Of a DNA stretch of 64,000 bases, positions 1 to 8,730 are shown in pieces (position 1 is the first letter of the stretch; each line of letters opens with the position of its first letter). The notes beneath the pieces are model-generated. The model worked only from the letters and a program-made list of their open reading frames with translations. It was not told the origin of the DNA and made no database searches. Origin of the DNA: an uncultured Eubacterium sp. (GTDB lineage Bacteria; Bacillota; Clostridia; Lachnospirales; Lachnospiraceae); NCBI GenBank assembly GCA_910589595.1, contig CAJUTM010000012.1, positions 19,813-83,812 on the forward strand, read 5' to 3'. The position numbers and the translations under genes were made by a program.

Positions 1-309
1 AATGTGTTCCATTGCCTTAAAAGGCGTGGCAAAGGGAATGATTCCGTTGCAGATAAATGGTTCGTCCGTGTAAAAGCGTATCCAGTCGTCGCTGAAATTT
101 TCCCCCTCGATAGAGCCGTATTCAATCGAAGAAAAGGGCGGGTACAGAACTATCGTATGGGCAGGCATAACGATTCTCTTTCCATCAACAATATAATAAG
201 CCGGAGACTGGCTCATGGTCAGTAACCACCAATCATTGGTTTTATCAACAATATATTGGAAACCGGCAGGATGAGTTATATTATTTTGTACATATAAAAT
301 GTCAATCAT
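1..309 (-). CDS. AraC-family transcriptional regulator, N-terminal part (runs off the window)
   Basis: The minus strand is open from an ATG at 309 to the window edge, giving 103 residues. The start is preceded by an AAAGGAG ribosome site. The residues resemble the cupin-like ligand-binding half of AraC regulators: a proline-rich MPAHTIVLYPPFSSIEY stretch, then DDWIRFYTDEPF, which fits the family's DDWxHF-type motif. The DNA-binding half lies outside the window. The gene is divergent from two secreted GH43 enzymes, so it may sense an arabinose- or xylose-type sugar and control them. That role is inference from position. Confidence 0.72.
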   Translation of the reverse strand, partial: MIDILYVQNNITHPAGFQYIVDKTNDWWLLTMSQSPAYYIVDGKRIVMPAHTIVLYPPFSSIEYGSIEGENFSDDWIRFYTDEPFICNGIIPFATPFKAMEHI

Positions 310-587
310 AGCAGTTTCTCCTTTCTACGCCCCCCCATTTTTTCCCATATGTCGCAATAGGTAAATATAGAATACACTTGTTTTTGGTATAAGACAAGAA
401 AAAAGAAAAAAATATCTGAATATATCATAAAAAGAACATAATTTATCATGGAAAAACATTTTATTTTTGATACAATGATAATTACAATTATTTTAATTGA
501 TTTCCGTTCCTGTTCCGTGTTTTTGAAGCAGGAATTGTAATGTATCTGGTGTAGCCAAATGATTTCTTCAAAGGAGGCAGATAAGAA

Positions 588-3065
588 ATGAAGCATATAT
601 TTTTTCGCAGAGCCCAAATGTATATAACTCTGTTATTGATTATGGCGTTAGCAATGACCATTGTTCCTGTTACCAGTAAAGCATCGTCAGAAGAAGATGT
701 ACAGAAAGAGGAACAGACGGAGAGTGGCGGATATATACTTAGTTATACGCGTGAAGAGGATGATACTATTATGGGAAGAAGCGGGCAAAAAGCCCATGGA
801 ATGTACCAGTCGGCAGTGACGGATAGTATGCATCTGGCATATAGCAGGGATGGTAAGAATTTTGAAGCCCTGAATTATAATACAGGCGTTCTCTTTGCAA
901 AAAATAAGGGAACGCAGACGAAAGGAATAAAGCAGCCTTATATATTCCGCATGAAAGATGGAAGTTTTGGTGTTCTTGCCGTGCGTACAAATGAAGAAAA
1001 GGATGGCGAAGAAGAAATAGCAGATGAAGATAAGGGGAAACTAATATTTTTTACATCAAAAGACTTACTCTCCTACAAAGAAATAGGTATGCTGACAGTA
1101 AGCGACACGGATACAGTAAAAAAACCGGAATGTACCTACGACAAAGAATCAGACCGTTACTATATCCGTTGGACCAGTAAGGAAACCGGAGAAGATTATA
1201 TAAATGAAACGTTGGACTTTTCTTCTGTGGGAGAAAAGAAGCAGCAGGAGCGAACGAGTGGGGAAAGTATTTTATCTGACATTCCTTATGCCATTGAGAG
1301 TAATATGATTGCAGTGACTTTGGAAGAGTCAGAGAAAATTCTTAATAAATTGAAGCCGATTGTCAATACATCTGTAGAAGAAGCACAGGTAGAAGTTACT
1401 TGTGGAAGACCAAGGGATTTGTCCGGAGTTCGGGTTAAGGCAAATTATTCCGATGGTTCTCAAACAGAGAAAAGTGTAATATGGAATAAGGATGATTTGG
1501 CAAACGTTGATTTTAACAAGCTGGGAACATACAAGGTAACGGGTACAGTTAGGACATTGGGAGATAAAATCTCAAAAAGTGATAACTATCCTTTTATAGC
1601 GGGAAATGCTGACCCTAATATTGTATTCTTCAATGGTAAATATTATTTTATTGCCACCAATGAATCCGGAAATTTGAATTTTTACATTCGCGAGGCAGAT
1701 ACGGTTACCGGATTGAAAACAGCAAAGAAATATCGTATATATGACGAAGCTAAAGGAAAAGAAGGAAATATTGTATCTAAGAGCAATCATTGGGCTCCTG
1801 AATTACATGTGATTAACAATGAATTGTATATGTTTTTTGCCACTAATATAGGCACCGGATGGGATGTACAATGTGCAATCATGAAATTAAAGACCGGGGG
1901 AAATCCTACGGTATATGCGGATTGGGAAGCTCCGAAGAGATATCTTGACAATACCGGCAAAAACTTAAACCGTTCCTATGGGGGAATTACGTTGGATATG
2001 ACACATTTTTCCTATAACAACCGTCATTATGTTATTTGGTCCCAAAGAAATTTCTCTAAAAACGGTGGAACGGCGGATTTGTGGATTGGTGAAACGACAG
2101 CAGAGAATCCCGGAAAATTAATAAGTAAGGCCGTGAAAATTGTACCTTGTGAATATGGATGGGAACGCAATCATGAGTTTGTAACAGAAGGTCCCAATGT
2201 CATTATAACAAAAGATAAATTGTACTTAACATATTCCGGAGGGGCAACGGATGAAACTTATTGTGTGGGAATGACGCAGATAGATTTATCAGACAATGTA
2301 GATTTTCTGGATGCAGCTTCTTGGAAAAAGACGAATTATCCTTTGCTGACAGGTTTTACATCACGAGGGGAAAACAAATATCATGGTCCGGGACACAACT
2401 CCTATGTTACAGATGAAGATGGCAACTTAATCAATGTGTTTCATGCCAGACCGGGAGACGGCACAGATTTTAAAAGGGATGCTTTCCTGCGGGTAGTTCA
2501 GTTTGGAGTGGATGGTGAACCTATACTGGATATAGAAGAGGAAGCAGAAGTGCTTCCGGAAAATAGAGCGGTGACTATGATGGTTATAATAACAGACAAA
2601 ATAATAGAAACACCAACACCGATACAAACGGCCACACCAGTGCCAACAGCTACGCCAACTGATACACCGACGGATATTCCAACACAGATTCCGACAGGGG
2701 GGCCGTCAGATAAGCCGACGCAACTGCCAACAGAAAAGGCAGAATCGCCAGATAAGCCATACCGGAAAATTGAGCCGACGACGTCTCCGGTTATCAAAAA
2801 GCTTAAGTTCAGTCCTTCTTCCAAAAAAGTAAAAGCAGGCAAAAAACTGAAGTTGGGTAAATATTTGAAAATTACAAAAAAACGCAAGGGTTCTGCGGCG
2901 TTCAAATATGAATTTACAAAGAAAAAGTATAAAAAATATGCATCGCTTACGAAAAAAGGAGTCTTGAAAACAAAGAAGAAAGGACGGAAGAAGACGATTT
3001 ATGTCAGAGTAAGGGCGCTGGATGGAAGTAAAAAAGCAGCGAAAATAAAGATTAAAATACGATAG
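588..3065 (+). CDS. Secreted glycoside hydrolase family 43 protein with Big_4 and lysine-rich C-terminal domain
   Basis: The protein has 825 residues and starts at an ATG 9 bases after AAAGGAGGC. Order: signal peptide (about 1-32, ending TSKA), an N-terminal propeller-like segment (45-220), a Big_4-type Ig domain (about 262-325), a GH43 five-bladed propeller (about 335-650), a Thr/Pro linker (674-735) and a lysine-rich Ig-like C-terminus (736-825). GH43 acidic residues fit Asp342 (NADPN, base), Asp470 (TLDMTH, pKa modulator) and Glu534 (TEGPN, acid). The family acts on arabinose- or xylose-containing glycans by inversion. The exact substrate cannot be read here. The basic C-terminus may bind the cell wall; that is inference. 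Confidence 0.85.
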   Translation: MKHIFFRRAQMYITLLLIMALAMTIVPVTSKASSEEDVQKEEQTESGGYILSYTREEDDTIMGRSGQKAHGMYQSAVTDSMHLAYSRDGKNFEALNYNTGVLFAKNKGTQTKGIKQPYIFRMKDGSFGVLAVRTNEEKDGEEEIADEDKGKLIFFTSKDLLSYKEIGMLTVSDTDTVKKPECTYDKESDRYYIRWTSKETGEDYINETLDFSSVGEKKQQERTSGESILSDIPYAIESNMIAVTLEESEKILNKLKPIVNTSVEEAQVEVTCGRPRDLSGVRVKANYSDGSQTEKSVIWNKDDLANVDFNKLGTYKVTGTVRTLGDKISKSDNYPFIAGNADPNIVFFNGKYYFIATNESGNLNFYIREADTVTGLKTAKKYRIYDEAKGKEGNIVSKSNHWAPELHVINNELYMFFATNIGTGWDVQCAIMKLKTGGNPTVYADWEAPKRYLDNTGKNLNRSYGGITLDMTHFSYNNRHYVIWSQRNFSKNGGTADLWIGETTAENPGKLISKAVKIVPCEYGWERNHEFVTEGPNVIITKDKLYLTYSGGATDETYCVGMTQIDLSDNVDFLDAASWKKTNYPLLTGFTSRGENKYHGPGHNSYVTDEDGNLINVFHARPGDGTDFKRDAFLRVVQFGVDGEPILDIEEEAEVLPENRAVTMMVIITDKIIETPTPIQTATPVPTATPTDTPTDIPTQIPTGGPSDKPTQLPTEKAESPDKPYRKIEPTTSPVIKKLKFSPSSKKVKAGKKLKLGKYLKITKKRKGSAAFKYEFTKKKYKKYASLTKKGVLKTKKKGRKKTIYVRVRALDGSKKAAKIKIKIR

Positions 3066-3292
3066 ATAATTTCTTGAATTTTCTGATGATAGATAGCAAT
3101 CGCCTCCTTTATGTGTGTTTGAATTGGTACTTTAATTATACTATGAGAGGCCGGTTGTTGCTATAAATACAGAACCAAAGGTTCTGGGAGTATTAAAAGA
3201 GGTTGCCATGCCTCGCAAACCTGCATAAATACTGAATATGTGGAGTTTTGCTCATGGTTATGATTATAAGGAAATGGAGGAATGAGGAAGAG

Positions 3293-5221
3293 ATGAAGAA
3301 AAGAACACTAGTGAAAGTGCTGGCAAGTTTCTTCGTATTGTGCTGTGCTGCATTTTTTGCCGTAGTACCATCTAAGGCGGATAATCCGATTGTACAAAAT
3401 ATTTATACAGCGGATCCGGCGCCAATGGTATCCGGAGATACTTTATATTTGTACACAAGCCATGATGAGGATAAATTAGTTAGCAACTTTTACACAATGA
3501 ATGACTGGAAATGTTATTCCACGAAAGATATGGTGAACTTTACAGACCATGGAGTCGTTTTGTCTTTAAAGACATTTAAGTGGGCACAGGATCGTGCATG
3601 GGCGCCGCAGTGTATTGAGAGAAACGGTAAATATTATCTTTATGTACCGATACATAAGAAAAACGGCGGAATGGTAATCGGCGTTGGTATAAGCGACAGT
3701 CCGACCGGTCCGTTCACCGATGCTATAGGCAAACCTTTAGTTGATGATGGGGAATGGAACAATATTGACCCGACAGTATTTATCGATGACGACGGACAGG
3801 CATATTTGTATTTTGGAAATCCGAAACTCCGTTATGTAAAACTGAACGAAGATATGATTTCTTATGATACGTCGATTGGCAAAAAGGGCGTTGTAGATGT
3901 AGAGATGAACGAAGATACATTTGGACCGAAAGTTGATAAGGATCGAATCTCTTCGTATGCTGAGGGACCGTGGTTCTACAAGCGCAACAATCTGTACTAT
4001 ATGGTATATGCAGCATTTTTACCGAGTGGCGGTTCGGAACATCTGGCATATTCAACCAGTACTTCCCCGACCGGCCCGTGGGAATACAGAGGCATCTTTA
4101 TGCCGACACAGGGAATTCCGTCAGGTAATAATTGTTACACCAACCATCCGGGAATTGTAGATTTTAAAGGGCATACTTACCTGTTCTATCACAATCAGGC
4201 TCTGAAAGGCGGCTCGAGTTATCACCGTTCGGTTGCGGTAGAGGAATTTGAATACAATGAAGATGGCACAATTCCAACCATTAATATGACTAAAGATGGC
4301 CCGAAAGCGATTGATGTCCTCAATCCGTATGTATGGACAGAGGCCGAGACATATGCGTGGGGAACCAATATTGAAGTCGAGGGCAGCAAGCCGGAGGGAC
4401 TGAATCTGTGTGATATTAAAAACGGAAGTTCTGTTAAAGTGAAAAATGTTGATTTTGGAGAAAAAGGAGCAGTATCCTTTAGAGCGGCAATTGCCAGTGT
4501 GAAAGAGGCGAAAATGGAGTTGCACTTAGATTCCAGCGACGGGCCGCTCATCGGAACGCTGAACATTGAGAATACCGGAGGCGACTATTTATTTAAAATC
4601 TTCAGCACCGATATTGTGAATGCGACGGGAGTCCATGATTTGTTTATGGTATTTAAGGGCGAAGATAAAGTCAGTCTGGCGAAATTTGACCACTGGCGTT
4701 TTATAGCGCCAGATGATGCTGGAGATATTCCTGACCCGACACCAAAACCGACGCCGACTGCGTCACCGACACCGACGGCATCGCCGACACCAAAACCGAC
4801 AAAAGCGCCGACACCGGTTCCGGCGACGGCTACTCCAACGCCAGTTCCGACACAGGATACGAATCAAAACGTTAATACGCCGTCAGTAAGTCCATCTCCA
4901 TCACCAAAGGTAGAGCAGGACGAGAAAATTGTAGTTGCCAAAGTGAAAGGTCTTTCTGTTAAAGTTGTAAAGAAAACGAAGAAAGCTAAAATTTCATGGA
5001 AAAAGGTAAAAGGCGCTGCCGGATATAAAGTAATTTATGCTACGGATAAGAAATTCAAAAAAGGCGTTAAGAAAATAAGTACAAAGAAAACAAAATGCGT
5101 TTCCAAAAAATTGAAAAAAGGAAAGAAATATTTTGTAAAAGTCAGGGCTTATAAGAAAGATAAGACCGGTAAGATTGTATATGGGAAATACAGTGCGGTG
5201 AAAAAAGTTAAGGTAAAATAA
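3293..5221 (+). CDS. Secreted GH43 enzyme with CBM6-like module and FnIII-like C-terminus
   Basis: I chose the ATG at 3293 over an in-frame TTG 15 codons upstream because it begins a good signal peptide (MKKRTLVKVL, cleavage near SKA-D30) and has purine-rich GGAGG/GAGG sequence ahead. The mature part shows a GH43 catalytic domain (about 35-335) with Asp41 (TADPAP), Asp159 (NNIDPT) and Glu224 (YAEGPW) as the usual base, modulator and acid. A CBM6-like beta-sandwich follows (about 345-470, starting VWTEAETYA). Then come a Pro/Thr linker (480-540) and a lysine-rich fibronectin III-like domain (545-642). The architecture suits a beta-xylosidase or arabinofuranosidase acting on xylan. It lies 3' of another GH43 gene on the same strand. 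Confidence 0.87.
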   Translation: MKKRTLVKVLASFFVLCCAAFFAVVPSKADNPIVQNIYTADPAPMVSGDTLYLYTSHDEDKLVSNFYTMNDWKCYSTKDMVNFTDHGVVLSLKTFKWAQDRAWAPQCIERNGKYYLYVPIHKKNGGMVIGVGISDSPTGPFTDAIGKPLVDDGEWNNIDPTVFIDDDGQAYLYFGNPKLRYVKLNEDMISYDTSIGKKGVVDVEMNEDTFGPKVDKDRISSYAEGPWFYKRNNLYYMVYAAFLPSGGSEHLAYSTSTSPTGPWEYRGIFMPTQGIPSGNNCYTNHPGIVDFKGHTYLFYHNQALKGGSSYHRSVAVEEFEYNEDGTIPTINMTKDGPKAIDVLNPYVWTEAETYAWGTNIEVEGSKPEGLNLCDIKNGSSVKVKNVDFGEKGAVSFRAAIASVKEAKMELHLDSSDGPLIGTLNIENTGGDYLFKIFSTDIVNATGVHDLFMVFKGEDKVSLAKFDHWRFIAPDDAGDIPDPTPKPTPTASPTPTASPTPKPTKAPTPVPATATPTPVPTQDTNQNVNTPSVSPSPSPKVEQDEKIVVAKVKGLSVKVVKKTKKAKISWKKVKGAAGYKVIYATDKKFKKGVKKISTKKTKCVSKKLKKGKKYFVKVRAYKKDKTGKIVYGKYSAVKKVKVK

Positions 5222-5286
5222 ATATTGCTTAATGAAGATTAAGAGAGTATTAAATAACGTTCTCATTCATTAATCCTTATTTAATA

Positions 5287-5330
5287 AAACATTAAAAACG
5301 ATGCGTGAAAATGCGTCGTTTTTAATGTTT
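5287..5330. terminator. Rho-independent terminator after the GH43 gene
   Basis: Two arms starting AAACATTAAAAACGA and ending TCGTTTTTAATGTTT pair over 15 bases around a short GC-containing loop. Being A/T rich on both sides it could stop transcription from either strand. It separates the GH43 genes from the glycosylase gene. Confidence 0.75.
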
Positions 5331-5355
5331 ATACAGAAAGCGGAGGTTATTAGAT

Positions 5356-5859
5356 ATGTCGGAATACCAACGACACAGCCACGAGTTTCCACCGGTATGG
5401 GATAAGCAGTCCCGTATTTTGATTCTTGGCAGTTTTCCCTCTGTAAAATCAAGAGAGGAGGGATTTTTTTACGGACATCCGAGAAATCGTTTCTGGAAAG
5501 TATTGTCTGCCGTTTTATCCTGTCGGGAGCCGGCTTCTATTGAAGAGAAAAAGGAAATGCTTCTTACACATGGAATTGCCTTATGGGATGTGATTGCCGT
5601 CTGTGAAATAAAGGGCTCCAGCGACAGCAGTATACGAAATGTCATTGCCAATGATTTTACGGAGTTACTGCAACAGTCACAGATAAACGCTATTTTTACA
5701 AATGGAAAGACAGCGGGCCGGCTGTACCATAAATATGTGGAGCCGACGACCGGAATCACGGCGGACATTCTGCCCTCGACCAGTCCGGCAAATGCGGCAT
5801 GGTCATTGGAACGGCTGATAGAAAGTTACCGTGAGAAAATAGTCCAATTTATTTCGTGA
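5356..5859 (+). CDS. DNA-deoxyinosine glycosylase (uracil-DNA glycosylase superfamily)
   Basis: A 167-residue protein starting at ATG after a GCGGAGG site. It carries the superfamily's glycine-rich loop (ILGSFPSVKSRE), the motif FYGHPRNRFW and the C-terminal LPSTSPANA signature of the hypoxanthine/xanthine-type glycosylases (family 6). These enzymes remove deaminated purines to start base excision repair in the cytoplasm. The length matches the family. It has its own upstream terminator and ends converging on a membrane protein gene, overlapping it by 11 bases. Confidence 0.85.
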   Translation: MSEYQRHSHEFPPVWDKQSRILILGSFPSVKSREEGFFYGHPRNRFWKVLSAVLSCREPASIEEKKEMLLTHGIALWDVIAVCEIKGSSDSSIRNVIANDFTELLQQSQINAIFTNGKTAGRLYHKYVEPTTGITADILPSTSPANAAWSLERLIESYREKIVQFIS

Positions 5860-6361
5860 GCTCAGGATTTGCAAAGATACCGAGAGCCGGCGGATGGTAG
5901 GTAAACCAAAAAAAGGCAAAAGCGGTCAAAACTGTAATCAGAACCAGAAGTACCTTTTTGTTCTTTGACGGACATTGACAAGCGTTTTTGTAAGCGATGA
6001 AAAAGGCTGCTATAACGCTGATATAAAAAATAGCGATATCAACTGCCATAACCGTAAATCCGAGAATCCCCTGATAAGTATAAAAGAGAACCGGTATGAG
6101 TGCAGTACTGGCAAGCAGGCCGGCGAGCAGGGAAAAGCCGATACAAGGGAAGTCTTTCCGCAAATACAGCCAGACAGCAGTCCCGATTATGAGCATGGGA
6201 AAGAACAGAAGTTTCATGTGCTCCCATGTCGATTCATTGACAGGAGTAAGCAGTCCGATAAAACTATTTTGCCCGGACCAATCATAGACGAAGTGTGCCA
6301 ATGTACCGAGAACGAAGACGACAATAGCGGCGAGTATCATTACCCTTTTTGATGAATGCAT
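5849..6361 (-). CDS. DUF6512-like integral membrane protein
   Basis: I set the start at the ATG at 6361 (MHSSKRVMIL) because GGAGG lies 5 bases upstream, although the frame is open 13 codons further. The 170 residues form about five membrane helices, with a conserved-looking polar patch FVYDWSGQNSFIGLLTPVNESTWEHMKL between helices 1 and 2 (cited here only by its first and last residues in practice: FVYDW to WEHMK). That patch is what I recognise from the DUF6512 family. Function is unknown. It is convergent with the glycosylase gene and divergent from the M56/BlaI operon. Confidence 0.65.
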   Translation of the reverse strand: MHSSKRVMILAAIVVFVLGTLAHFVYDWSGQNSFIGLLTPVNESTWEHMKLLFFPMLIIGTAVWLYLRKDFPCIGFSLLAGLLASTALIPVLFYTYQGILGFTVMAVDIAIFYISVIAAFFIAYKNACQCPSKNKKVLLVLITVLTAFAFFWFTYHPPALGIFANPELTK

Positions 6362-6438
6362 AATATCCTCCATTCCGAAAACGTATTTTGATGCTGACAT
6401 CCTGTTTATAGTATACGCAGAAAATGTATTTTATGTGC

Positions 6439-6493
6439 TTGACAGGAGGCTGCTTCTGTGCTAGATTATTTGGTAAACAAATGTCTACCAAAT
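6439..6493 (+). promoter_or_regulatory. Promoter with overlapping BlaI-type operator
   Basis: TTGACA (6439-6444) and TAGATT (6462-6467) are separated by 17 bases. Immediately after, ATTTGGTA (6468-6475) and TACCAAAT (6486-6493) form a perfect 8-base inverted repeat with a 10-base spacer. The inner sequence GTAAACAAATGTCTAC keeps the ACA-TGT dyad typical of BlaI/MecI operators. It covers the predicted start point, so a bound BlaI dimer would block its own operon. Confidence 0.75.
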
Positions 6494-6584
6494 GGTTTTG
6501 CAAATAGGAGGAGTGCTATGCTATCAGCGATTGCATGTATATGCGCGATTACAATGATATTCTGGTTTTACAATTATAATTGGA

Positions 6585-7949
6585 ATGACGCTCGAATTTC
6601 TTATCTCAATGACGGCGCTTACTGCCCTTTTACTTTTGGTGCGCTTTTGCTTCCGCGGCCGGATTCGCGCTTCCGTTATCCACGGTTTATGGATATTGAT
6701 TGTTTTGCGGCTTCTATTGTGCGCCATATTTTCCTTTGGTGGTGAAAATAGCGCCCCGGAGGGGAGATGGAGTGCAAATCGGATGCCGAACCGTGTTGTC
6801 CGAACATTCATGACAGAGCAGAGTGAGGGAGAAGAGGGCAGGATAGAGCCGGTCGTTTTTGATATTGAAGCCATTTCGCTGCCACTGTGGGTGCGGACAG
6901 TATGGCTGAGCGGCTGTCTTGTCTTTGTGGCTGTTTTCATTTCTCTTAATGAGAGGTTTCGCAGGAAAATATACAAGACAAGGACACGGGTACATCTCCC
7001 CGATGAAGAATATCCGGTATATCAGGCGCCTCGCATATTTTCCCCATTTGTACTGCGGATTCGCCGCGAGCGGGCAATCTATCTAACGGAGGAAATTGCC
7101 GCAGATGAGGAAAAGAGGAAATACGTCATAGCGCATGAGGCATGCCACATTCAATACCATGATTTATTCTGGGCGCTTGTGCGCAATATGGTTCTCGCCT
7201 GCTTTTGGTTTCACCCTCTTATTTGGATAGCTGCTATACAATCAAAGCGGGACAACGAAATTGCCTGCGACGAGAGAGCTGTGCGAAAACTTGGCGGCAG
7301 GAGCGAACGCCAAAACTATGGGAAAGCGCTTCTTGCCGTCGTCGATGAACAGAACCGCAAAGAAGATATTTTTTATCTGGCAACGACTATGACAGCCGGA
7401 AAAAAAGAACTTTGTCAGCGGATAAAACTGCTGATGGGAGAGAAGAAAGAGAGGTTTATCACGGCGGCGTGCATTCCGCTTATCTGCCTATTATTGTTTG
7501 TCACCTGTTTTACTTCCGGCGCAAAGATAAGCGGTCTCAATGCAGAGGAGACAATACGGCAGTATCTCTACTATGACTCGCAGCAGTACCGGAGAGGTAT
7601 GGTACAATTGTATCCGGATACTTATCTTTCCTATCATTGGGTCAATGACATATTCCGATGGAAATATTATGGCGTGGGAGCACAGAAAGTTTGCTCTATA
7701 CAGAGGGAGGAAACGGAAACAGCAGTTGATATAAACGAATGGGCACCGGATGGGGATGTTTCTTATACGGAGCTTGTCTGGTATCGTGTGGATTTGATAC
7801 GCGCTTGTGAGGTCTGGGACTATAGTAAATCTGATTTTGTTAAAAAGAATCTTCCGAAAACCGACTACGTTTTATTGGGAAAGGCAGAGGCGGAAGATGA
7901 CTGGCGAATCGTGTACTGGATGGATGAAGAAGAAAGGGAGGCGGACTGA
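6585..7949 (+). CDS. BlaR1/MecR1-type M56 family membrane metallopeptidase
   Basis: The 454-residue protein has N-terminal helices (5-22, 32-50, 102-120), the zinc protease motif HEACH at 184-188 with EIACDERAV at 225-233, and a helix at about 292-310. A roughly 140-residue extracellular tail follows. The tail does not show the penicillin-binding SxxK/KTG pattern of true BlaR1, so the signal is probably not a beta-lactam. In the family, signal binding triggers cytoplasmic proteolysis that inactivates the BlaI-type repressor. The ATG at 6585 has no good ribosome site; a strong AGGAGG at 6506 serves a different frame (see findings). The repressor gene starts one base after the stop. Confidence 0.85.
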   Translation: MTLEFLISMTALTALLLLVRFCFRGRIRASVIHGLWILIVLRLLLCAIFSFGGENSAPEGRWSANRMPNRVVRTFMTEQSEGEEGRIEPVVFDIEAISLPLWVRTVWLSGCLVFVAVFISLNERFRRKIYKTRTRVHLPDEEYPVYQAPRIFSPFVLRIRRERAIYLTEEIAADEEKRKYVIAHEACHIQYHDLFWALVRNMVLACFWFHPLIWIAAIQSKRDNEIACDERAVRKLGGRSERQNYGKALLAVVDEQNRKEDIFYLATTMTAGKKELCQRIKLLMGEKKERFITAACIPLICLLLFVTCFTSGAKISGLNAEETIRQYLYYDSQQYRRGMVQLYPDTYLSYHWVNDIFRWKYYGVGAQKVCSIQREETETAVDINEWAPDGDVSYTELVWYRVDLIRACEVWDYSKSDFVKKNLPKTDYVLLGKAEAEDDWRIVYWMDEEEREAD

Positions 7950-7950
7950 T

Positions 7951-8313
7951 TTGAACAGGATAAAGCTATCAGAAGCGGAGTGGAAATTGATGAATGTGTT
8001 GTGGGATACTCCTTATATTACGATTAGAAACTTGACAGAACTCTTTGCCAAAGATACCGAATGGGAGAAACATACGATTATTACGATGTTACGACGTCTG
8101 GAAAAGAAGGGCGCCGTCAGTTACCGCCAGACGGGCAGGGCAAAGGAGTTTTATGCCATTATCAATCGGGAAAAGACGACGGAAGAAGAAGCGGAAAGTT
8201 TTCTGGAACGCGTCTATCAGGGAAGCCTGAGCTTGATGCTCAATCAGTTGGTGAGCCGGAATAAGCTATCGGAAGAGGAGAGGAAAGAACTGCGGAGGAT
8301 GCTGGAGCGGTGA
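7951..8313 (+). CDS. BlaI/MecI family transcriptional repressor
   Basis: The frame starts at TTG 7951, 6 bases after GGGAGGCGG, one base after the M56 gene stop. The 120 residues begin KLSEAEWKLMNVLW, the first helix of the BlaI winged helix, followed by the recognition region HTIITMLRRLEKKG and a C-terminal dimerisation/protease-target segment. The length is typical. It probably binds the inverted repeat at 6468-6493 and represses the operon until the M56 partner is triggered. The order M56 then repressor is unusual but occurs. Its 3' end is overlapped antisense by the toxin reading frame. Confidence 0.88.
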   Translation: MNRIKLSEAEWKLMNVLWDTPYITIRNLTELFAKDTEWEKHTIITMLRRLEKKGAVSYRQTGRAKEFYAIINREKTTEEEAESFLERVYQGSLSLMLNQLVSRNKLSEEERKELRRMLER

Positions 8314-8712
8314 TTTGAGGTCATTTTCTTTCATTGGAGAAGTTTGACGATTTTTGAGGTCATTTTCTCTCATTGGAGAAGTTAGATGATTTCCGGCGAT
8401 TGTGTATTCCCGTTCTATGTATTCTTCGGTTATCGGGAACATATCCTGTATCAGAAATGCACTCTCCCGGCTGTCGTCCAGTTTGGCGATATGGAGAATG
8501 TCGCAAGGTTTCCTAGCTCTTTCTTTTTTCTCCATAATCCGCCTGTATTTATCAATGCGGCTGGATAACGGTATCATCCAGTATATCCCGGTACTTGAAT
8601 CTTCAAAACAGTAATAATGTGGTCTGTTTCCTGCCTTATTTCCTTTCAGATACGGGTCTGGCATATCTTCAAAGAATTTGTCCTTAATAATATAAAAGCC
8701 TGTTTTCTTCAT
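8266..8712 (-). CDS. CptIN-like type III toxin (endoribonuclease), C-terminus probably replaced
   Basis: I place the start at ATG 8712 (MKKTGFYIIKD) because the antitoxin hairpin terminator and an AGGACAGG site lie just upstream. The body has the CptN/ToxN-family features I know: FYIIKDKFF, NRPHYYCF, IYWMIPLSSRIDKY and SAFLIQDMFPIT. Such toxins cut RNA and are held inactive by repeat RNA made from the same locus. After about residue 109 (IAGNHL) the expected helical end is missing. Instead two 13-residue repeats and the antisense of BlaI are read to residue 148. Whether it is still toxic is unknown; it may be a decayed copy. Confidence 0.8.
   Translation of the reverse strand: MKKTGFYIIKDKFFEDMPDPYLKGNKAGNRPHYYCFEDSSTGIYWMIPLSSRIDKYRRIMEKKERARKPCDILHIAKLDDSRESAFLIQDMFPITEEYIEREYTIAGNHLTSPMRENDLKNRQTSPMKENDLKSPLQHPPQFFPLLFR
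8314..8390. repeat. Two tandem copies of a 38-bp sequence (39-bp period)
   Basis: Copies at 8314-8351 and 8353-8390 both begin TTTGAGGTCATTTTCT and continue CATTGGAGAAGTT, with about 5 differences. They begin directly after the BlaI stop codon. On the minus strand they encode two copies of TSPM(R/K)ENDLK as a tail to the toxin frame. I see no known function. Confidence 0.85.
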
Positions 8713-8730
8713 TTGCCTGTCCTCATTACG

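Noticed and set aside
306..617. Minus-strand ORF of 103 codons ahead of the GH43 gene
   Set aside because: Rich in Ile, Phe and Lys with no ribosome site; it is typical of A+T-rich intergenic DNA and overlaps both real genes.
3066..3292. Small hairpins (AGAACC...GGTTCT, GAGG...CCTC) between the GH43 genes, considered as a riboswitch
   Set aside because: Stems are 4-6 bp and no known riboswitch core such as c-di-GMP motifs could be matched.
6458..6517. Longer version of the frame upstream of the M56 gene beginning at 6458
   Set aside because: Its start would lie upstream of the predicted transcription start and within the -10 region, so only ATG 6518 onward could be translated.
7807..8313. 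Long frame of 168 codons containing BlaI with an N-terminal extension
   Set aside because: The extra 48 codons lie in another frame of the M56 gene; the TTG at 7951 has the ribosome site and gives the normal BlaI length.
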